Assembly: GCA_900542085.1 (NCBI GenBank)
Contig: UQMK01000018.1
Location: forward strand, 1 to 45,166
Reading direction: 5' to 3'
Length of the DNA stretch: 45,166 nucleotides
DNA from: an uncultured Collinsella sp.
GTDB taxonomy: Bacteria; Actinomycetota; Coriobacteriia; Coriobacteriales; Coriobacteriaceae
A model generated the notes under the pieces. The model searched no databases. It saw nothing but the letters and a program-made list of their open reading frames with translations, and was not told the DNA's origin. Positions within the stretch are counted from its first letter, which is position 1, and the number at the start of each line of letters is the position of its first letter. Below are positions 6,389 through 15,172 of this stretch, piece by piece. A program made the translations under genes and the position numbers.

Positions 6389-7238
6389 GGATTAGCTCCT
6401 GGGCCAGGCGGACAAAGTCAGCAACATCGAGCGTCTCGGCGCGCGTGGTGGGTGAGATACCGCAAGCCTCAAAGGCGGCATCGAGCACGTCCTTGGCAAA
6501 GCCGTTGGCGCTCATGGAATTGCGGATGGTCTTGCGACGCTGAGCAAATGCGGCGTCAATCACGCGGGCCACAAACTCGCGATCGAGTCCTTCGGGCACC
6601 ACGCCGTCAACACGGTCGATACGCACGACGGCCGAGTCCACGTGCGGCGCCGGCATAAAACAACGCGGCGGCACCTCAAAGCGACCCGTCACCTGCGCAT
6701 ACAGGCCGAGCTTTGCCGTATAGCCGCCATAGGTCTTGTTACCCGGCACTGCGGCAATGCGATCGGCAACCTCCTTTTGAACCATGACGACGGCGCGCTT
6801 GAGCGCAGGCATCGTCTGGAAGAACTGCAGGATGGTCGTCGCCGCCACGTTATAGGGCAGGTTCGCGACAAATACCGTCGGCTCACCGCCCGCAGCCTGC
6901 TCAATCTGTTCCGACGTCACCCTGAGCGCGTCGCCCATGATAAAGCGGAAGTTGGCGTAGTCAGCGGCGTGGGCATCGAGCACCGGCTCGAGCTCGGGAT
7001 CGGCCTCGATCGACGTGACACACGCCGCCTCCTGCAGCAGCGCAAGCGTAAGCGTGCCAACGCCCGGGCCAACCTCGAGCACGCGTTCATCGCCCGCAAG
7101 CTCGGAAAGCTCGCAAATGCGCTCAATTACATGGTTGTCGATCAGGAAGTTCTGGCCCAGGCGATGCTTGGTCGCAAGGCCAAACTCCTCCAGCAGCTCC
7201 CTTGTTGCCGTGGGGTTTGCCAAAGGCGAAGTTGTCAT
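6378..7238 (-). CDS. rsmA: 16S rRNA dimethyladenosine transferase
   Basis: Dimethylates A1518 and A1519 near the 3' end of 16S rRNA late in 30S assembly. The 286-residue protein has the N-terminal KHRLGQNFLID, the SAM-binding motif VLEVGPGVGTLT and the catalytic motif ANLPYNVA. The C-terminal helical domain follows. It is the first gene of an rsmA-tatD unit, isolated from metG by a terminator. Confidence 0.96.
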   Translation of the reverse strand: MTTSPLANPTATRELLEEFGLATKHRLGQNFLIDNHVIERICELSELAGDERVLEVGPGVGTLTLALLQEAACVTSIEADPELEPVLDAHAADYANFRFIMGDALRVTSEQIEQAAGGEPTVFVANLPYNVAATTILQFFQTMPALKRAVVMVQKEVADRIAAVPGNKTYGGYTAKLGLYAQVTGRFEVPPRCFMPAPHVDSAVVRIDRVDGVVPEGLDREFVARVIDAAFAQRRKTIRNSMSANGFAKDVLDAAFEACGISPTTRAETLDVADFVRLAQELIHDA

Positions 7239-7270
7239 AGTTGCCTCCTTAGCATGGTGGCGGCGTCTTG

Positions 7271-7306
7271 AAACAAAAGGGCATGGACCGTTGCGGCCAT
7301 GCCCTT
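7271..7306 (-). terminator. Terminator of metG
   Basis: On the minus strand AAGGGCATGG and CCATGCCCTT form a 10-bp perfect stem with a 10-nt loop, followed by TTGTTTC. It lies about 40 nt after the metG stop. Confidence 0.9.
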
Positions 7307-7345
7307 ACATCTAAACAGCAAATTGCCGATATGGCGCGCGGCGGC

Positions 7346-8947
7346 TTAGCCCAGACGCGGGAACAGCGGCTCGCCCTTCTCGACGGGCTGACCACCGGCA
7401 AGCAAGCCCCAAGCGCAAATGCCCTTGAGGTCGTCGCTCGCGGCCTCGTCCTCGCACGACAGGCGGCGCAGGGCCTCGGCAGAAGTCTGGGGCATGAGCG
7501 GCATCAGCAGGTGAGCGGCAATGCGGATAGCCTCGAGCAGGTTGTAGATCACAAATGCCAGCTCGTCAGCCTTGGTCTCGTCCTTGGCAAGCGCCCAGGG
7601 CTCGGAGTCCTCGATGTAGTGGTTGGCGGCATGGATGAGCTCCATGACCTCGTCCTTAGCTCCACCGTAATCGAGCACGTCCATCTTGGCCATGTAGCGC
7701 TCGACCAGGCCATCGGCGATCTTTGCCAGCGGGTTTTCGAACGCATCGAACGACGCGGGCTTGGCGGGCGCGCAACCGTCAAAGTACTTGCCGCTCATGT
7801 TAAGCGAACGCGAGATAAGGTTGCCCCAGCTGTTGGCCAGGTCGGCGTTGTAGACCTGCTCCATGCGATCGAAGCTGATGGCACCGTCGGTGCCGGGGAC
7901 GACGTCGGTCATGAAGTAATAGCGATAGCCCTCGACGCCCAGCATGTCGATAACGTCCTGCGGAGCGATGGCGTTGCCGCGGCTCTTGGACATCTTTTCG
8001 GCCTTGCCGGTCTCGGCATTGCGCACGGTCAGGAAGCCGTGGGCAAAGACGTGCTCGGGCAGGGCCTCACCGATGGCCATGAGCATGGCGGGCCAAATGA
8101 CGCAGTGGAAGCGGATGATGTCCTTACCCACGATGTGGAACTGCGCGGGCCAACGATAGGCCAGCTCGGCACGAGCCTCGTCGGTGTCGACGCCGTAGCC
8201 GACGGCCGTCATATAGTTAAGCAGCGCATCGAACCACACGTAGGTCACGTGGCCCTCGTCAAACGGGACCTGAATGCCCCAGTCAAAGCTCGTGCGGCTC
8301 ACGGAAAGGTCGTTAAGGCCGCCCTCGACAAAGCTGCGCACCTCGTTCATGCGGAACGCAGGCTCGACAAAGTCGGGGTGCTCGTCGTAAAGCTTGAGCA
8401 GCTTATCCTGGAAGGCGGAAAGCTTAAAGAAGTAGGACTCCTCCTGCACGCGCTCAAGCGGACGGTGGCAGTCGGGGCACAGGTGCTGGCCGACGCTGCC
8501 GTACTCCTCGTCGCCCTTCTGGACCTGCGTATCGGTGAAGTAGGTCTCGTCAGGCACGCAATACCAGCCGTCGTAGCTGCCCTTATACAGGTAACCGGAC
8601 TCCTTCATGCGCTCCCACAGGTACTGCACGGCATGATGCTGGCGCGGCTCGGTGGTGCGGATGAAGTCGTCGTTGGAAATCTCGAGCTTGCTCCAAAGCT
8701 CCTTGAAGTGCGGAGCCTGGCTGTCGGTCCACTCCTGCGGCGTCATGCCATGCTTGGCTGCGGCCTCGGCGACCTTCTCGCCGTGCTCGTCCATACCGGT
8801 CAGGAACTTGACGTTGTAGCCGGCGGAGCGGCGATAGCGAGCCTGAACGTCGGCGATGATGGTGGAATAAGCCGTGCCCAGGTGCGGATCGGCGTTGACG
8901 TAGTAGATGGGCGTCGTGATAAAGAACGAAGGCTTGCTTTGATCCAT
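7346..8947 (-). CDS. metG: Methionyl-tRNA synthetase
   Basis: Charges initiator and elongator tRNA-Met. The 533-residue class I enzyme has the HIGH-type motif PHLGTAYS at about residues 21-28, DEHG, a CPDC pair at about 157-160 in the connective insertion, and KMSKS at 318-322. The C-terminal half carries the anticodon-binding helices. It ends without the fused dimerisation/tRNA-binding domain found in some MetRS. GGAGG lies nine bases before the ATG. It is the last gene of the GH5-like/rsmI/metG group. Confidence 0.96.
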   Translation of the reverse strand: MDQSKPSFFITTPIYYVNADPHLGTAYSTIIADVQARYRRSAGYNVKFLTGMDEHGEKVAEAAAKHGMTPQEWTDSQAPHFKELWSKLEISNDDFIRTTEPRQHHAVQYLWERMKESGYLYKGSYDGWYCVPDETYFTDTQVQKGDEEYGSVGQHLCPDCHRPLERVQEESYFFKLSAFQDKLLKLYDEHPDFVEPAFRMNEVRSFVEGGLNDLSVSRTSFDWGIQVPFDEGHVTYVWFDALLNYMTAVGYGVDTDEARAELAYRWPAQFHIVGKDIIRFHCVIWPAMLMAIGEALPEHVFAHGFLTVRNAETGKAEKMSKSRGNAIAPQDVIDMLGVEGYRYYFMTDVVPGTDGAISFDRMEQVYNADLANSWGNLISRSLNMSGKYFDGCAPAKPASFDAFENPLAKIADGLVERYMAKMDVLDYGGAKDEVMELIHAANHYIEDSEPWALAKDETKADELAFVIYNLLEAIRIAAHLLMPLMPQTSAEALRRLSCEDEAASDDLKGICAWGLLAGGQPVEKGEPLFPRLG

Positions 8948-9016
8948 GGGGTTTGTCCTCCAGAAAAACGTTGCATACAGGGGATGATTCTAGCGCAAGG
9001 GCTGGATATCCTCCAT

Positions 9017-9895
9017 CTATTGCATATCGAGCACCATGGCATAGACATCGCGCTTGCGGCGCGAATACTTCTGAGACAGGCGCTTGGCCACCGCAGAGGC
9101 GGGCTCCCCCTCCTCGAGCGCGACGCGGATATCCTCGCGCAGGGCCTCATCGGGATCCACTGCCGCAGCGCCAACCGGCACGATGCCGGCCTCCTCGTCC
9201 TCGCTCGGTGGCGCGATGACCAGCGCAATCTCGCCCTTTACCTCGCCACGAGCACGCAGCTCCTCGACGAGTTGGGCAGCGGGCCCGCGCAAGACCTCCT
9301 CGTGCAGCTTGGTGAGTTCGCGGCAGACGGCAACCTCACGCTGGGGAAAGACCTCTGCCACGGCCTCGAGCGTCGCCACGATGCGATGTGGAGACTCGTA
9401 GAAGATGAGCGCGCCGGGCACCACGGCAAGGCGCTGTAAACGGCGCACGCGGTCGCCGTGCTTTCGGCCCAAAAAGCCCTCGAAGAAAAAATGCTCGCAG
9501 GGAATGCCGGACGAAACGAGCGCCGTGACGCAAGCAGAGGGCCCGGGGATAACTTCGACGGGCACATCGGCCTCACGTGCTGCCTCGACCAGCGCCTGGC
9601 CGGGATCGGACACACTCGGCATGCCGGCATCCGAGGCAAAAGCGAGAGTCTCCCCCGCCAGCAGACGGTCGACCAGGCCGGCGGCGCGGCTCGCGATCAC
9701 ATTCTCGTCGCAACGGACAAGCGGCTTGGAAATGCCCAGGTGCATCAGCAGCTTTGACGTCACACGCGTGTCTTCGCAGCAAATGGCATCGGCGGCGGCA
9801 AACGCCTCGCCAACGCGCGGGGACAGGTCGCCCAGGTTGCCGATGGGTGTGCCGACCACATAGAGTTTGCCCGTATGGGCGCTGTTTTGCGTCAT
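9017..9895 (-). CDS. rsmI: 16S rRNA (cytidine-1402-2'-O)-methyltransferase
   Basis: Adds the 2'-O methyl group to C1402 in the 16S decoding centre with SAM. The 292-residue protein shows the family order: VVGTPIGNLGDLSPR at about residue 13, CEDTRVTSKLL, ASDAGMPSVSDPG, IPGPSA and FYESPHRI. The C-terminal extension, with a lysine/arginine-rich end KYSRRKRDVY, matches the usual domain. The start lies 6 bp after the stop of the GH5-like gene, so they are cotranscribed. Confidence 0.95.
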   Translation of the reverse strand: MTQNSAHTGKLYVVGTPIGNLGDLSPRVGEAFAAADAICCEDTRVTSKLLMHLGISKPLVRCDENVIASRAAGLVDRLLAGETLAFASDAGMPSVSDPGQALVEAAREADVPVEVIPGPSACVTALVSSGIPCEHFFFEGFLGRKHGDRVRRLQRLAVVPGALIFYESPHRIVATLEAVAEVFPQREVAVCRELTKLHEEVLRGPAAQLVEELRARGEVKGEIALVIAPPSEDEEAGIVPVGAAAVDPDEALREDIRVALEEGEPASAVAKRLSQKYSRRKRDVYAMVLDMQ

Positions 9896-9901
9896 ATCAA
9901 C

Positions 9902-10963
9902 CTATTCAATCATGCCACGCTCGAGCGTGCCGAGCGCCGCGCGGGCGTCCCATGCTGCAATACGCTTCTCGGTCTTCCACGTTTGGAAGAACCAACCGGC
10001 AGCCGGCGCAAACGAAGCCAGCTGGTTGGCGATAAACACGCGCTCGTAGGCATTGCGCCCCTCGGGCGTAACCGACGAGTTGGCAAAGATCGCCGCACCC
10101 GACCATTCGCCCACCAGCACGGGGAACCCAGTCGAGATCGCTTCTTTAAGCTCGCGCTTGTTACGCGAAATCGCCGTCGTCAGTCCGCGGGGACTCGTGA
10201 TGTCGAGCGCATACTCGTCACGGTAATGGTACAGGTGAAGGTCCATGTAGACGTTCTTGTACTTGGCGCCGCGCATAAAATGCTTCCACTCGCTGGGATG
10301 CCCCGACGACGAGAAGACGACGATCTTATCCTCGGGCATATACGAACGGACGAGCTCGTAGGCATCGCGATAGAAATTGCGCAGGTAGTGGGCCGGAATG
10401 CCATCCGTCATGGTAAAGAGACTCTTGCGGACGCTCATCTGTGGCGTATCCAGCAGCTCAATGCCCAGCAGGCTCTCGGCCTCGCCGTAGCGATCGGCCA
10501 GGCGCTCGAGCACGTCGAGTGCGACATGACGGCCGTTGGTGGACGAATGCCACTCGGCAACAGCCTCCGGCGTGGTGGGCGAATCGTTGGAATCGCCCTG
10601 GCCACCGGGCACAGTTGCCAGATCGAGCAGCACGCGGATGCCGTACTTGGCAGCCCACTCAATTGCACGGTCGATGTAGTCGACAACCGAGATGTAGGAC
10701 GCATCGGACTCCTGCGAGCCAAAGGCATACCAGGGCACCGGCAGACGCACGGCATTGAGACCGATCTGCGCCATGCGGCGAAAATCGTCCTCACTCACAA
10801 ACGTCTCGTAATGACGGCGCATGCGCTCGTTATAGGCGGCGGTGCCCATGGCCTCCTGCAGCTCGGCCGCATTGGATGCACCGGTCGCCGCGTATAGCGA
10901 CGGGGTCACCCAAGGCTCGGGAATAAACCAGCCAGAGAGATTAACGCCGAGTATCCTCTCCAT
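9902..10963 (-). CDS. GH5-like protein lacking the acid/base glutamate
   Basis: A 353-residue TIM-barrel protein of the GH5 exo-1,3-beta-glucanase type. The start at 10963 (MERILGVNLSGWFIPEPW) has AAGGGGG five bases upstream. Conserved GH5 landmarks are GVNLSGWF, LNAVRLPVPW, DLHLYHY, the nucleophile in VLVGEWSGA and WFFQTWKTE near the end. At the acid/base position the usual GIELLNEP reads GIELLDTP, so the catalytic Glu is replaced by Thr. There is no signal peptide, so it should be cytosolic. It may be non-hydrolytic, or use another residue. It leads an operon with rsmI and metG, which offers no metabolic clue. Confidence 0.85.
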   Translation of the reverse strand: MERILGVNLSGWFIPEPWVTPSLYAATGASNAAELQEAMGTAAYNERMRRHYETFVSEDDFRRMAQIGLNAVRLPVPWYAFGSQESDASYISVVDYIDRAIEWAAKYGIRVLLDLATVPGGQGDSNDSPTTPEAVAEWHSSTNGRHVALDVLERLADRYGEAESLLGIELLDTPQMSVRKSLFTMTDGIPAHYLRNFYRDAYELVRSYMPEDKIVVFSSSGHPSEWKHFMRGAKYKNVYMDLHLYHYRDEYALDITSPRGLTTAISRNKRELKEAISTGFPVLVGEWSGAAIFANSSVTPEGRNAYERVFIANQLASFAPAAGWFFQTWKTEKRIAAWDARAALGTLERGMIE

Positions 10964-11028
10964 CACTGCCCCCTTCGGATCGTGCAGGCCGAGCCTGCAT
11001 CGTATTGCACAGGAAAAGTATCGTTTTG

Positions 11029-11065
11029 AGTATACCCGCGCGTGCGGACAGACGACCGAACGGTC
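11029..11065 (-). promoter_or_regulatory. Likely promoter and operator of the GH5-like operon
   Basis: A -10 box TATACT (11029-11034, minus strand) lies 66 bp before the GH5-like start. The -35 box is poor. GACCGAACGGTC at 11054-11065, with inverted half-sites GACCG/CGGTC, falls in the -35 region and could be a repressor or activator site. A short hairpin (TGCAGGC-TCG-GCCTGCA) lies in the leader. Confidence 0.4.
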
Positions 11066-11162
11066 TGTAAAGTGGCGCAAAAGCGGGAGGAATGTCTGGA
11101 GCGAGCGGGGCCAAGATGACGTACCGAGTGCGCATACACGCCGAGGGCAGGCGCCGGAAAGC

Positions 11163-11222
11163 GCATCCCATTCTTTCGTTCAATAATGGGATGCATTTTC
11201 CGCGGGTCCACATAACCCGCGG
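11163..11222. other. Two adjacent hairpins in a gene-free stretch
   Basis: GCATCCCATT (11163-11172) pairs with AATGGGATGC (11185-11194), and CCGCGGGT (11200-11207) pairs with ACCCGCGG (11215-11222). The first is followed on the plus strand by ATTTTC, but no plus-strand gene ends here. The second lies just beyond the duplicated tRNA-Phe terminator. No ORF is seen in the rest of 10964-11230. Confidence 0.55.
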
Positions 11223-11273
11223 GCGCTACAAAAAGAAAAGGACCCCTTTGCAGAGGTCCTAGTCAATTCAAGG

Positions 11274-11291
11274 TGGCGGGGAAGGGAATCG
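11274..11291 (-). pseudogene. tRNA-Phe 3' fragment
   Basis: This 18-nt copy of the tRNA-Phe 3' end begins in the T-loop (CGATTCCC) and ends with the discriminator base. It is identical to 11460-11477. The rest of the tRNA is absent. Confidence 0.8.
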
Positions 11292-11416
11292 CGTCCGCGC
11301 GCTGCGCGGACGGACCGCTGCGGCGCTTGCGCGCCTTGCGAGCTACGCTGGCAAACGCTATCGCGTTTCCTCAGCTCCGCGCCCTCACGGGGTTCGATTC
11401 CGTGCATGGGCTACAT

Positions 11417-11446
11417 AAAAGAAAAGGACCCCTTTGCAGAGGTCCT
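11417..11446 (-). terminator. Terminator of tRNA-Phe
   Basis: On the minus strand AGGACCTCT, loop GCA and AAGGGGTCCT are followed by TTTCTTTT. An identical second copy lies at 11231-11260. Confidence 0.85.
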
Positions 11447-11459
11447 AGTCAATTCAAGG

Positions 11460-11532
<73 letters not shown>

Positions 11533-11564
11533 ATTTGAGGTGTGCCTTGTCTCAAGGCTTGATT

Positions 11565-11592
11565 AGTATAACCAAGGACGCGCTCCGGTCAA
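11565..11592 (-). promoter_or_regulatory. Promoter of tRNA-Phe
   Basis: On the minus strand TTGACC (11587-11592) and TATACT (11565-11570) are 16 bp apart. The tract TTTTTTCAAATTCTCG precedes the -35 box; it differs by a single base from that of the first tRNA-Arg promoter. Confidence 0.8.
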
Positions 11593-11702
11593 CCGAGAAT
11601 TTGAAAAAAGTTTTTGAGCACGGCGTCAGCCACAAGTCCGACCCTATAGAACAGCACGTTAGAGACATCAACCGGCCGCAAGAAGTTTTTCGCTCAGGGC
11701 CT

Positions 11703-12062
11703 TCAAGCCTGCGCTCGTTGCAAGACAGTGGGCGATACAAGAATTGAAGGGCGTTCCAGCACCGCCCAGGCACCGGGACAGGAACACATGCGCCAAGGAC
11801 GGACGTTTTCGTAGCATGCGAGGATGCTGCCGTTGCGGTCGATAAAAGCAATGTCGATGGGGTAGGCCATAAAGCAGGTGTGGACCGAAGAGCAGCGTGG
11901 GAACGCCATGACGAGCGGCAACCCGTTGGCGGCAATCGGAGACCGTCCCAGCATGCCGCGCAGGCGCACGGCAAACGACTCCGCCACCACAAACTCGGCA
12001 GGCGTCCAACCCAGCCTGTTGAGCGCCCGCGCGTAGGCAATGTAGGATGAGGCCGCGGTCAC
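11703..12062 (-). CDS. DUF192 family protein of the Tad operon
   Basis: A 119-residue protein with the DUF192 pattern: RLRGMLGRSP, then SVHTCFMAYPIDIAFIDRNG, then VRPWRM and a closing GAWAVLE. The chosen GTG start at 12062 overlaps the TGA stop of the upstream minor pilin (GTGA), typical of translational coupling. An ATG further upstream would overlap that gene by over 100 bp. No signal peptide is seen. DUF192 proteins have no settled function. Its position as the last gene of the pilus operon suggests a pilus-related role, which is inference. Confidence 0.85.
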   Translation of the reverse strand: MTAASSYIAYARALNRLGWTPAEFVVAESFAVRLRGMLGRSPIAANGLPLVMAFPRCSSVHTCFMAYPIDIAFIDRNGSILACYENVRPWRMCSCPGAWAVLERPSILVSPTVLQRAQA

Positions 12063-12535
12063 ATAACCACCCCCGGACGCCACGGATCGACCGTCACTGC
12101 GCGCTCGTGCGACAACTTTGCCGGTGCCCCCAGCGAAACGCCGGCGATGCTGAGCGAGCTCGGCCACGGCTCGTAGCGCATGGTACAGGTATAGGTCCTA
12201 AACGTGCCGGAGAGCGAAAGCAGACCGCCATCCGATGTCGTCGCACCCTGCTCGCTCGAGACCTCAATCTGCAAGTCATAGCCTTCCATGGCATGTTGGA
12301 TCTGAGCCTGAACGGTCGCGGAGGCATCGATGGAGCTGTCATCGCCCTCCCCGCTCGGCGCCACGGCATGCGCTAGCACGATATCGGGCACCACGCGATC
12401 GAAGCGCGCGACCGCGCCGGCAAAGACCATGACGTTGTACACGATGAGCGCCAGAACCAGCAGGACGGGCGTGACCACGGCCATCTCGACCGTCGCCTGG
12501 GCGCGCTCCTCGCGCAGGCGCTTACGGATGCTCAT
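12059..12535 (-). CDS. TadE/TadF-like minor pseudopilin
   Basis: A 158-residue protein starting MSIRKRLREERAQATVEMA. The pilin-like segment AQATVEMAVVTPVLLVLALIV (about residues 11-31) follows a basic N-terminus with Glu at the fifth position after the expected cleavage site. Such proteins are processed by a prepilin peptidase and assist Flp pilus assembly. The ATG overlaps the last base of the TadG stop (TAATG) and the gene overlaps the DUF192 start, so it sits inside a coupled operon. The C-terminal domain carries two cysteines or fewer and is not otherwise recognisable. Confidence 0.88.
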   Translation of the reverse strand: MSIRKRLREERAQATVEMAVVTPVLLVLALIVYNVMVFAGAVARFDRVVPDIVLAHAVAPSGEGDDSSIDASATVQAQIQHAMEGYDLQIEVSSEQGATTSDGGLLSLSGTFRTYTCTMRYEPWPSSLSIAGVSLGAPAKLSHERAVTVDPWRPGVVM

Positions 12536-14700
12536 TACGACCCACCGCCCAGGGCACCCGCCAGCGTGGCGACATCGACGGTGAGTGGAATGGAACCGCC
12601 GCCGGGCAGCGGAATCTCCGCAAGCGTGAACACCGTGCCGCTGATGGTGCGCTCGACTTGATATTCCAGCGCCTCGCAAAGCGCCTTGGGGTCGGTCACG
12701 CCCAGCGGAATACTTCGTAGCTTGTCCTGCACTTTAGAAAGACCCGTGATGTCAGACCCGGGGCTCTTGATGACATTGGCGGTGTCAGTCAGCACCGGCT
12801 TTCGCAGGCGCAAGTCGCACGGCTCCAAGCCCAGCGCCGCCACGGACGCCGAAACGGTATCGCCGAGCCACGATGCAATGGAGCCCAGCGCGCCACTGCT
12901 CCCTCCCAGGCCATCGATCATCTCATCCATAAGCTCGTCGGCCGAGCCCTGGATATCTCCGTATCCCACAAGCAGCCGTCCCCAAACATCCATGACGCCA
13001 TCGAGTACGCCGGCAACGCCACCCGAACGCTCCTCCAGCGTCGAGAAAAACCGCGAGAGAACGTTGTTCTGCGCCGTCGCGTCATCGGGCGCCAGCACCG
13101 CAGCAGAGATTGCGCCGCGATCGCCAAGCCTGACTGTCGTGTTAAACGAAGAGTTGAGCTCATCGGGGCTCGAGATGGCACCCGAAACCGCAAGGGCAAC
13201 CACGCCATTGCGGCCGGGCGGGGCGATACGCGGACGCTCGCCCGAAAGCGCTTTAATGGCCTCGTCAAACGCATTGCCCGCACGGTCAGCCTCGTCCTCG
13301 GTCTGGCGCATGAGCTCGAGCTCTTTGTTGCGGCATTCGACGTAGTCTTCCAGAGCGTCTTTGAATCGATCAAAGTGGTACTCGAAGCCGTTTTCGATAG
13401 AAGTCGAAGGAGCCGCAACGGCGCCGAGCGACGAAACACCAAAATGGCATCTGTTGCATTTGTCCTGCCCGTCATAAGCAGCGACCGAGGCTAGCCCGCC
13501 TGGCGTCCCTTTCTTATAGTTGGGGCAACTCGTTCCGTAATGCAGATACGTCTTGCCATCATTGGCACTGGCTGGCCACACCGCATCGGTATAGAGCTCC
13601 GTCGCTCGCACCTCGTCGGTGTTGCGCGGCAACAGCGGGATATAGAAAGCGACTTCATCTCCGTCCTCGGTTACATATGCACGATTGACCTCTGTACTCG
13701 CATAGGTGTAAAACGCCTTGCGCGCCGCCGACTCCGCCTTCATCTCGACGCTTGAACCCTGCGGTTTTTCGTCTGCCAGACGCTGGTGATAGTAGGCCTT
13801 CGCGCGATCGAACGCCACCTGTGGCTCCCACGCAACGCTCGAGGCATAATGCGGGTTCTGCTCACCTGAGAGCTTTGCCAAGCTCCCCGCGCGTTCCCAC
13901 ATACATGAACAGCTGCCAATCGCGTTCTCGTCCGATCCACCGCAGTCGGCAAGCCAGGCGCGTTCCTTGGCCTTTGACGTTTTCTCGGACGCTTTCTGCA
14001 GTTCTTTGGCAGCATAGTCAAGGTCTTTTGAGGCGCTCTCGACGGCATCGGTCGAGATCTCGGAACCCTCGAGCGCAACGAAATCCGACTCGGACGTCCT
14101 GGGTACGGCAAGCGCCGTACCGGTATAGGTCGCGCCCTCGGTTTCCTGCGCCGACACGGCCTGCGTAGCTCGCGCAGCGACCAGATACGGTAGAGCCGTC
14201 TCGATTTTCTGCAGGCCCTTGGAGGCGCTTTTGGCAAACTTGTTGCGCGTTTTAATGATCTCAATTCCCGTGTCGACCATATCGCCCGCGGCAAGCTCGG
14301 CACCCGGAATAAGGATGGCGACCAAGCCGGTGCCGATCGTGGCAAACCCCGCCAGGCCCAAACTCAAAATGCTCGCATCCACCACCGTCGCAGCCGTGTG
14401 GTAGGACGACACCACATTGGCGCCTGCCAGCGCGCCGCTATCGGCAGCCACCTGGGTGTCCCCCGCGCGCGACATGCTCCATATCGCCGCCGTTGACGAA
14501 AACAGCAGCGTGAGCACCACCAAGATGACCACCGCAGAGGAGAGCGTGGTATAGGCACCGTCTTCGATAAACAGGTCGATCCCGGCTCGACCCATAAAGC
14601 CGCCTCGCTTGCAGCGAGCACGCGGTCGGCAACGGCCCGCAAGCCCCCTCGTCACCTTCAACAGGCAGCGCTTAATCCCATGCGGCAATCCATGAATCAT
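12535..14700 (-). CDS. TadG-like pilus assembly protein
   Basis: A large (about 721 residues) Tad-locus protein with one N-terminal membrane span (SSAVVILVVLTLLFSSTAAI). It is followed by the TadE/G sequence GDTQVAADSGALAGANVV and a long extracytoplasmic domain. That domain has helical segments rich in Ala/Lys/Glu and two cysteine clusters: CGGSDENAIGSCSC and a CNRCHFG motif followed by STSIENGFEYHF, which could bind metal or form disulfides. The start at 14700 is preceded by GAGGGAG and overlaps the upstream gene by 29 bp; MGRAGID at 14595 is an alternative. It is much longer than proteobacterial TadG. Confidence 0.82.
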   Translation of the reverse strand: MIHGLPHGIKRCLLKVTRGLAGRCRPRARCKRGGFMGRAGIDLFIEDGAYTTLSSAVVILVVLTLLFSSTAAIWSMSRAGDTQVAADSGALAGANVVSSYHTAATVVDASILSLGLAGFATIGTGLVAILIPGAELAAGDMVDTGIEIIKTRNKFAKSASKGLQKIETALPYLVAARATQAVSAQETEGATYTGTALAVPRTSESDFVALEGSEISTDAVESASKDLDYAAKELQKASEKTSKAKERAWLADCGGSDENAIGSCSCMWERAGSLAKLSGEQNPHYASSVAWEPQVAFDRAKAYYHQRLADEKPQGSSVEMKAESAARKAFYTYASTEVNRAYVTEDGDEVAFYIPLLPRNTDEVRATELYTDAVWPASANDGKTYLHYGTSCPNYKKGTPGGLASVAAYDGQDKCNRCHFGVSSLGAVAAPSTSIENGFEYHFDRFKDALEDYVECRNKELELMRQTEDEADRAGNAFDEAIKALSGERPRIAPPGRNGVVALAVSGAISSPDELNSSFNTTVRLGDRGAISAAVLAPDDATAQNNVLSRFFSTLEERSGGVAGVLDGVMDVWGRLLVGYGDIQGSADELMDEMIDGLGGSSGALGSIASWLGDTVSASVAALGLEPCDLRLRKPVLTDTANVIKSPGSDITGLSKVQDKLRSIPLGVTDPKALCEALEYQVERTISGTVFTLAEIPLPGGGSIPLTVDVATLAGALGGGS

Positions 14701-15172
14701 AATCTCCCTCCAGCCACTCGGGACGCGATTGGTACGAGACGTCGACCTTAAGCTCGACATAGCCGTTTTTGCCTGTGCTACCCATAGCCTGCGCAAACGC
14801 ACCGATCACGGGCAGTGGTTTAACCTCGCCGGTAACGGAAACGGACGAGACGCCGCCCGCATCGGCCCGACCAAGCTCGATATCCCACGACAGGGGCCCG
14901 CCGGCATGGAAAATCGAAACGTCGGGAACCGCGGCAAGACGGCGGCGGGCAAACTCCTTAATATCCTCGTCATCCCCCACCGTCGTCGTGGTCATGAGCC
15001 GCGCGGTCTCGGCGGCGGCAGACTCCATGACCGCGCGTGTATAGAGCAGGCACACCGGCTGCAGCGCCAACAGGACGAGCGTCAGAAACGTCGGCAGTAG
15101 GAATGCCGCCTCGACCGTAGACTGAGCCCGGTCCTCGCGCGCAACATCAATACAGCACGATGTCCTTAGCAC
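14672..15172 (-). CDS. TadE-like minor pseudopilin
   Basis: About 166 residues. The pilin segment reads EDRAQSTVEAAFLLPTFLTL, followed by LLALQPVCLLYTRAVMESAAAE and ETARLM, the classic TadE pattern. The start is uncertain: the GTG at 15172 is used here, but it overlaps the small upstream pilin gene and lacks a good ribosome site; a rare ATT at 15151, right at the upstream stop, is possible. The soluble C-terminal part ends in LEGDYDSWIAAWD. It overlaps the TadG start, in line with coupled translation. Confidence 0.85.
   Translation of the reverse strand: MLRTSCCIDVAREDRAQSTVEAAFLLPTFLTLVLLALQPVCLLYTRAVMESAAAETARLMTTTTVGDDEDIKEFARRRLAAVPDVSIFHAGGPLSWDIELGRADAGGVSSVSVTGEVKPLPVIGAFAQAMGSTGKNGYVELKVDVSYQSRPEWLEGDYDSWIAAWD

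Noticed and set aside
7268..9439. A 723-codon plus-strand frame across metG and rsmI
   Set aside because: It spans two clear genes and a terminator in antisense and its translation is repetitive Leu/Val/Gly/His. Shadow frame.
11163..11194. Terminator of a plus-strand gene
   Set aside because: The hairpin is followed by only a short T-run and there is no plus-strand gene upstream.
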